Shown: positions 57,908 through 64,000 of the stretch, piece after piece
Layout: every line of letters begins with the position of its first letter
How positions within the stretch are numbered: the stretch's first letter is position 1
Position numbers and translations under genes: made by a program
DNA from: Lolium rigidum
Lineage: Eukaryota; Streptophyta; Magnoliopsida; Poales; Poaceae
DNA: 64,000 bases
NCBI RefSeq assembly: GCF_022539505.1
Contig: NC_061510.1
Coordinates: 396,596,249 to 396,660,248, forward strand
Direction: 5' to 3'
Notes under the pieces: model-generated
Seen by the model: only the letters and a program-made list of their open reading frames with translations
Told to the model about the DNA's origin: nothing
The model's database searches: none

Positions 57908-59444
57908 CGATACGTCCCCGACGTATCCATAATTTCCGTCGTTCCATGCTTGTTTTATGACAATACTTACATGTTTTGCTTGCACTTTATGATGATTTCA
58001 TGCATTTTCCGGAACTAACCTATTAACAAGATGCCACAAGTGCCGGTCCTCGTTTTCTGCTCGTTTTTGGTTCCGAAAAGGCTGTTCGGGCAATATTCTC
58101 GGAATTCGACGAAACGAAGACCAAACATCCTATTTTTCCCGGGAGGCTCCGAACACCGAAGAAGAGTCGGAGAGGGGCCGGAGGGCCACCGGACCATAGG
58201 GCGGCGCGGCCTGGCCCGGGCCCGCGCCGGCCTATGGTGTGGCGCCCCTGTGCACCCCCCGCGCCGCCTCTTCGCCTATAAAACCCCTTTCGACCTAAAA
58301 ACACCGTACCACTTGACGAAACTCCGTGAAAGACTCCGTGGGCGCCGCCACCATCGCGAAACTCCAATTCGGGGGACAGAACTCTCTCGTTCCGGCACCT
58401 GCCGGGACGGGGAAGTGCCCCTGAAGCCATCTCCATCAACGCCACCGCCTCCATCGTGCTCCGTGAGTAGTTCCCCCATGGACTACGGGTTCTAGCGATA
58501 GCTAGTTGGTATTCTCTCCTCCATGTACTTCAATACAATGATCTCATGAGCTGCCTTACATGATTGAGATTCATCCGATGTAATCGGTGTTGTGTTTGTT
58601 GGGATCCGATGGATGATACATTATGATTAGTCTATCTATAAAGTTTGTGAAGTTATTGTTGCTGCAATCTTGTTATTCTTAATGCTTGTCACTAGGGCCC
58701 GAGTGGCATGATCTTAGATTTGAGCTCTATACTTATTGCTTAGATTGTATCTACAAGTTGTATGCACATGTCACTGTCCGGAACCAAAGGCCCCGAAGTG
58801 ACGTAAATCGGGACAACCGGAGGGGATGGCGGTGATGTGAGGGACACATGTTTTCACGGAGTGTTAATGCTTTGCTCCGGTGCTCTATTAAAAGGAGTAC
58901 CTTAATATCCGAGTAGTTTCCCTTGAGGCCCGGCTGCCACCGGCTGGTAGGACAAAAGATGTTGTGCAAGTTTCTCATTGCGAGCACGTACGACTATAAT
59001 TGGAAAACATGCCTACATAATTAATGATCTGGATGTTCTATCTTAATGCTTTGATTCCTATCAATTGCCCAACTGTAATTTGTTCACCCAACACTTGTCA
59101 CTTGTTATTGGAGAGTTACCACTAGTGTAGATCGCTGGGAACCCCGGTCCATCTTTCATCATCATATACCTGTTCTACATGTCATTGGAAGTAGTATCAA
59201 CTGTTTTCTGGTGCCATTGCTCTCATATCACTATTACTCGCTGCCGTGTTATCGTTACTACTGCTCTCATATCACTGCTACTTTCACATCACCCCTGTTA
59301 CTAGTGCTTTTCCAGGTGCAACTGAATTGACAACTCAGTTGTTAAGGCTTATAAGTATTCTTTACCTCCCCTTGTGTCGAATCAATAAATTGGGTTTTAC
59401 TTCCCGCGAAGACTGTTGCGATCCCCTATACTTGTGGGTCATCA
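57908..59444 (+). mobile_element. Gypsy solo LTR, 1537 bp
   Basis: Starts CGATACGTCC (canonical TGATACG with one change) and ends GTGGGTCATCA. Flanking bases CCGTC (57903-57907) and CTGTC (59445-59449) are a 5-bp target duplication with one mismatch; removing the LTR restores the copia integrase sequence. A TATA box (TATAAAA, 58277-58283) lies inside. No internal element sequence remains, consistent with recombination between two LTRs. Confidence 0.92.
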
Positions 59445-60348
59445 CTGTCTCTAATGCATAACTCCAAAATGATAACGGCAAATCAGTAAGAGACATCATA
59501 GAACGAACCATATCTAAGAGAGTTCGATTACGACGTTCGGACACACCGTTTCGTTGTGGTGTTCCCGGCGGTGTCAATTGTGAAAGTATTCCGCATTTCT
59601 TTAAATGCATGCCAAACTCATAACTCAGATATTCACCTCCGCGATCAGATCGTAGAAATTTAATCTTCTTGTTACGTTGATTTTCTACTTCACTTTGGAA
59701 TTCCTTAAACTTCTCAAAAGTTTCGGATTTATGTTTCATGAAATAGATATACCCATATCTACTCGGATCATCCGTGAAGGTTAGAACATAACAATAACCA
59801 CCGCGCGATGCTACACTCATCGGTCCGCACACATCGGTATGTATGATTTCCAATAAGTCGGTAGCTCGCTCCATAATACCGCAGAATGGAGTCTTAGTCA
59901 TTTTTCCCATTAGACATGCTTCGCATCTATCAAGTGACTCAAAGTCAAGTGATTCAAGTAATCCGTCGGTATGGAGTTTCTTCATGCGTTTCACTCCAAT
60001 ATGACCAAGACGACAATGCCACATATAAGTAGAATTATCATTCAATTTAATTCGCTTAGCATCAATGTTATGTATATGTGTATCACTACTATCGAGATCT
60101 AACGTAAATAAGCCATTCTTTTCAGGTGCTTGACCATAAAAGATATTATTCATAAAAATAGAACAACCATTATTCTCAGACTTGAATGAATAACCGTCTT
60201 GCATTAAACAAGATCCAGATATAATGTTCATGCTCAACGCGGGTATAAAATAACAATTATTGAGGCTTAAAACTAATCCCGAAGGTAGATGTAGAGGAAG
60301 TGTGCCGACAGCGATCACATCGACTTTGGATCCATTTGCAACGCGCAT
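59445..60348 (-). pseudogene. Copia GAG-pre-integrase and integrase fragment
   Basis: The minus frame starts MRVANGSKVDV at the border of the later gypsy insertion. It then reads the integrase zinc-binding region (WHCRLGHIG, CEACLMGKM) and the integrase core (HTDVCGPM with the first Asp, LTFTDDPSRYGYIYFM with the second, and QRNGVSERRNRTLLDM with the Glu). It is cut by the solo LTR at 59444. Enzymes of this kind insert cDNA into chromosomes; this copy is inactive. Confidence 0.9.
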
Positions 60349-60350
60349 GG

Positions 60351-60735
60351 TGACAAGGTATTAACTTGTCAATGCCTACAGATTGTAGACTAGGGTTTCG
60401 TTAGATGTAGAGGGCAAGTAGATCTCGAAGGTTTCAGCCGAAAAGTACTCGACGACGTAAAAACTAGGGTTTGAGAGACAATGATTCGATCCCTTCTGCG
60501 TCCCTCGACTCCCCCTTATATAGGAGGTGGAGCCGAGGGCCTCGTATTGTACAAGTTACAGAGTCCGGGTAGGTTTCTAACTCCTCCCGCAAGATTACAA
60601 ATAATGCTTCCTATTACAACTCTAGTTTTCCTTAACAATGTCTTGGTCTTCCGAGTCTTCTTATTCTTCGGGTAGTGGGCCTTCAGTAAACCCCGGGCAC
60701 CATCGTTGGCAGGCCCATTGGGGATGCCTATGTCA
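60351..60735 (-). repeat. 3' LTR of the gypsy element, 385 bp
   Basis: Both ends are TGACA/TGTCA. A TATA box read on the minus strand (CTATATAAGGG) lies at 60514-60523. On the minus strand CTCGGGGGCTAC (60736-60747), the polypurine tract, directly precedes it. Confidence 0.85.
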
Positions 60736-61239
60736 GTAGCCCCCGAGATTTTGCTTGAATCGTAGAGTCAGGGAAAATCTCCACTGTTTATTTTTATCTG
60801 ACAATTCAATATCTTTCTTTATTTCTTCACATAAATTTCTATATTGTACAGGGATAATGGTAGTTGGGGCTAGTTCATCTGACGGATCAGGTACTAGTTA
60901 ACTGCTCTAGTGGCAATCCGCAAAAACCTACTTCAAAATCACGTCCCTGGACATGATCTTGGGATACTGGTGTAAACTTCGACGAGTGTCGCTTAAGGTC
61001 TTACCATTCTGTCGAGTCCCAGTTATATTTATCGGGTACCTAACGCGTCCGTTAGGATTTTTCTTCGTATCTGTTGATACGGATAAAAGTAGCAAACCGA
61101 CGTCAGAGACGGCGCCACGCCGCACAGAACGGATCTGGGGTCTTACCTTCGCAAATGTTTGCGGCATTCAGAAATTAATCGCAACTTTGGCGTTCTGAGA
61201 ATATACTGTCGAGTGCTTATTCGGCTGTTGGAATGGCAC

Positions 61240-61640
61240 ATTTTATTGAGTCAAAGATGACTTATATTGCTCTCCCGATGGGAGTATATGCAGAGTTACT
61301 TGTAACTCGAAATATACTTTGTTGCTCTTTTGTCTTTCTTCTTTGCATAATTTCATCGGGCACGCGAACAGCGTTCCCGATGGGAGTAGCCCCCGAGGCT
61401 ACAGCCAAGGACTTGTGCTTGGTTGTAGGCTCCACGCTTTATGCCGCTATATTCTCTTTCTCTCCCGAAGTTTTATTATTTCTCGGGTGCGCGAACAACG
61501 CTCCAGATGGGAATAGCCCCCGAAGCTATGAACAAATATTTGTATTCGATCATAGGCTCATGTCATTACTATTTTGACTTGCTTGATCTTTTTATTTTTT
61601 CAAAGTAGCCCCCGAGCATTTGATCAAAAACTTGTATTTG
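61240..61640 (+). repeat. Diverged tandem repeats in the gypsy 3' untranslated region
   Basis: A word like TAGCCCCCGAGGCT, then CTTGT...TAGGCTC, recurs at about 61388, 61513 and 61607, a spacing near 100-125 bp. Confidence 0.65.
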
Positions 61641-61968
61641 ATCAAAGGCTCTCTGATATTTTTTTCATGTCGCCGTTTTATGCCGCTGTTGAGTCGATTT
61701 TTTCTCTCTGACAAGGTGACGTTATTGCTGACGATAGCCACGATTGCGACTCCGAAAATGGCGAGAAGTTTTCTCTCACTGCCTTGCGGGCCCAAATTAC
61801 CCATTGTCCTGACACGTCGTGTAAGTGGGGGACACACGTCCTCCTCTTTTCCTGGCGTACGTGCCGTAACTTCTCCAATATCAAAATACTTTTTTACCCT
61901 TGTGTCCACGTGGTTATCATCTGTCATACATTGTTTCCATCCTACGGTCCGCCGCTTCGTCGCACCTC

Positions 61969-61976
61969 TATATAAG
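61969..61976 (+). promoter_or_regulatory. TATA box of the antisense ORF
   Basis: TATATAAG lies 128 bases before the ATG at 62104, followed by a pyrimidine-rich leader, consistent with its own promoter. Confidence 0.55.
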
Positions 61977-62103
61977 ATCTTCTTCTTCTTCCTCGAGCAC
62001 TTCCACTCGCGCCGCTCTCCTGCTCTCCTTCACAAAACCTTCTCCTGCGCCCCACGGCTTCCTACGCCCATCCTCTTCAAACTGTACTCCTGCGCCATTG
62101 TTG

Positions 62104-63961
62104 ATGCCACCGCGTCGATCGACCAAGCACAGTACTCCTGAATCGTCAATGGCTGCCGTGGACCTCGGAACGTCGGAGTGGGAAAGGTCCATGAGTTCCA
62201 CTCAGGACCTCAATCTTTTGAAGAAACTAGAGATTAGCAAGAAGCCTAAGGCGTTGTGCTTCCCTAGTGAAGAAAGCTACCCAACCCCTCCAATGGGGTA
62301 TCGGGTAAGTTTTGTCGACCATCTTATCCGCGGTCTTTCCGCCCCCATTCATCCTTTTCTCTGTGGATTGCTTTTTGTTTATGGTCTTCAACTCCACCAC
62401 CTCACGCCAAATTCTATCCTCCATATTTCCATTTTCATCACTCTCTGTGAAGCCTTCCTTGGCGTCTCGCCTAACTGGGCGCTATGGAAGCGCATTTTAT
62501 TTTGTCGCCGCAATGGCTCTCCCAATGTCGCCTATAATATAGGCGGCGTTGTTATTTCTGTGCGCCCCACTATCGATTACTTTGACGTCAAACTCCCTGA
62601 CTCAGTTCAAGGGTGGCGCAAGAAGTGGTTGTACATTCAGGAGGAAAACCATGGATGTGCTGAAGACAACATCCCTCCGTTTGATGGTGCCGAGAAAATC
62701 CTTCGTCGCCGTTCTTGGGATGCAGAAGCTACCGAAGAAGAAAAAGCTTCGACAGAGGCCTTGATGACTCGCATCCATGAGTTGCAAAATACTCGCGGCG
62801 AAGAATTGTCAGGTATCCAAATCACAGCGTATTTCCTTAGAATCAGAGTGCAGCCTCTTCAGGCTCGCAAAAATCCTCTCTGGAAGTATGCTGGAGACGA
62901 GGATGCAGATCGGTTGTCGGTGGATTTGGAGGTCAAGGATTTAGAAAAACTTTTCCGAAAAATCTCCTCTCTCAGCAAAAAAGATTCTGTCCCTTCTTCT
63001 TGTCGTGTAAAACCGTACAGCGCCGACAATGCGCTTCCCAAGGTAAATTTTGTCGATTGATTTGTTATTGTGTTGCTATCTTTTTATATCTCCTTTGTTG
63101 ACATCTTCCCTTGTTTTTATATAGAATCATCCAAATCTTGTCTCGCTTCCTCCCCTTCCTGAGGGTGGAGATGTCGAAGAAAGGGCCATTGTTACTGACG
63201 ACAACCAAGATGCCCCCTCTTTTGCGAATGAGCCCGCAGATTCTCGAAAATCTGCGGGATCTATTGAAAAGGAGGCTGCCTCTGAAGGTACTGCATCGGC
63301 ACAATCTCCTCCTCCTCCTGCTATTTCTCCAAAGAACAAAAGGAAAAGGAATGATGTCGAAGATTCCGGTACCTCCAAACCCGAAGAAGCTGTTCCTTCA
63401 CATCAGAAGGCAGCTTATGATCCATACCTCGAGAGCCTCATCAGTTCGTGAGTTCCCTCTCTTTCTTTTTTCTTTTTTATTTTTGTACTCGAAGATTTTT
63501 GTCTATCTTGCTTTTTATGCTACCAACATTTTATCGTAGTGATGATGAGGAAGAAGTACCAGCTGCTGATGTGACTGCTCGAACGAGTACGTCACATACT
63601 CTAGTTGTTTCGGAGCCGCCATTTGAAGGAGAAGAATCCTCGCCTCCTCCACATAACGTCGGCGCTTCTACTCCTCCTTCAAGCCCCCTTGTCCCTTCAC
63701 CAAAAAGGGCAAGGACTGAAACAATCGTGGAGCCTACTCTCCAATTGAGTAGCTCCTCTAACCCTCTCTTGGATGATGTAAGTTCTTAATATTCTTGTCA
63801 CTGTTTATACTTCCTCTGTTTACTTCTGTGTGCCATTATATTTTTCTCATACCGACATTTTCTTTCTTTGTCCCTTTTTTTTAAACAGCCTATGATCAAA
63901 GAGCTTATTCGTATCGGTGCTCAATTCATTGGGTACCGTGAATATGCCAGTAAAGCTGAAG
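62104..63961 (+). CDS. Antisense spliced ORF of a gypsy element (PF04195 'putative gypsy type transposon' family), partial
   Basis: Exons are 62104-63042, 63125-63447, 63540-63777 and 63889-63961, with canonical GT-AG introns and consistent phases (0, 2, 0); the gene continues past the window. The N-terminal domain (PPMGYRVSFVDHLIRGLSAP, PFLCGLLFVYGLQLHHLTPN, CEAFLGVSPNWALWKRIL) is the PF04195 family often carried as an extra ORF by plant gypsy elements. The second and third exons are acidic and low-complexity, with basic patches PKNKRKRN and PSPKRAR that could be nuclear signals. It is antisense to the LTRs and has a separate TATA box. Function is unknown. No stop or frameshift is seen in the exons. 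Confidence 0.78.
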
Positions 63962-64000
63962 GTAAGGCCTTGCTGCTTCTTTTTGTACCTGCCTTTTTAC

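Larger units (their letters stand above)
55096..60350 (-). mobile_element. Angela/BARE-like copia element, decayed, 5' part missing
   Basis: 3' LTR at 55096-56543, a purine tract, then pol fragments in the minus direction. Two later insertions interrupt it (57908-59444 and from 60351). The gag and 5' LTR are not in the window. Confidence 0.9.
60351..64000 (-). mobile_element. Gypsy retrotransposon, Tat-lineage-like, 3' part; runs off the window
   Basis: The 3' LTR (60351-60735) and its purine tract fix the orientation as minus. It inserted into the copia element. Within the window the internal part carries a repeat-rich 3' untranslated region and an ORF on the opposite strand; protease, RT and integrase would lie to the right. 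An antisense extra ORF next to the 3' LTR is known from Tat/Retand/Grande-type gypsy elements, which is why I favour that lineage. Confidence 0.75.

Noticed and set aside
58031..58495. 154-codon plus-strand frame and minus-strand counterparts
   Set aside because: Inside the solo LTR; GC-rich noise.

Overview
The window is nuclear DNA of a grass, most likely a Pooideae/Triticeae-type cereal relative. The evidence is the repeat content: an Angela/BARE-like copia element, LTRs beginning TGATACGTC, a tRNA-derived SINE, CACTA ends reading CACTAGTAGAAAA, Stowaway and Harbinger MITEs, and LINE tails. The few host genes have plant GT-AG introns. No prokaryotic operon, CRISPR array or viral genome is present. 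One assembly gap of exactly 100 N lies at 25504-25603.

Host genes. At the left edge is the N-terminus of a FAR1-related protein (minus, cut by the window edge). Divergent from it is a GC-rich single-exon ORF of unknown function (1560-2372). Next comes a frameshifted F-box pseudogene (3965-5203, minus). A complete three-exon thioredoxin h gene follows (5770-10019, minus, 129 aa, WCGPC active site); its 3.8-kb second intron holds about five diverged tandem repeats. A complete seven-exon gene for the plant microspherule-type FHA protein (EMB1967-like, 867 aa) occupies 18642-24748, minus.

Mobile DNA, left half. A complete young-looking LTR retrotransposon lies at 11402-18343, 298 bp beyond the stop codon of the FHA gene. 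It has 1009- and 1008-bp LTRs, an ACATT target duplication, a primer binding site and a polypurine tract. Its single 1274-codon frame has two CCHC knuckles and then a reverse-transcriptase-like tail whose catalytic motif is lost. A LINE 3' part, an LTR fragment and the gap follow.

Middle. From about 27.5 to 52.3 kb a non-coding unit recurs three to four times as diverged tandem segmental duplications. Harbinger, CACTA, LINE, MULE-like MITE and MULE insertions have landed in individual copies, so the copies act as each other's empty sites. The best-preserved insertion is a 3631-bp Mutator-like element (48188-51818) with roughly 150-bp terminal inverted repeats, a perfect 9-bp target duplication and a FAR1-type transposase gene broken by two frameshifts.

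Right end. From 52.4 kb onward the sequence is a nest: a LINE was entered by a gypsy LTR element, that LTR by an Angela-like copia, and the copia by a gypsy solo LTR and by a second gypsy element (60351 to beyond the edge). The last element has a 385-bp 3' LTR on the minus strand and an antisense, spliced ORF with its own TATA box (62104-63961).
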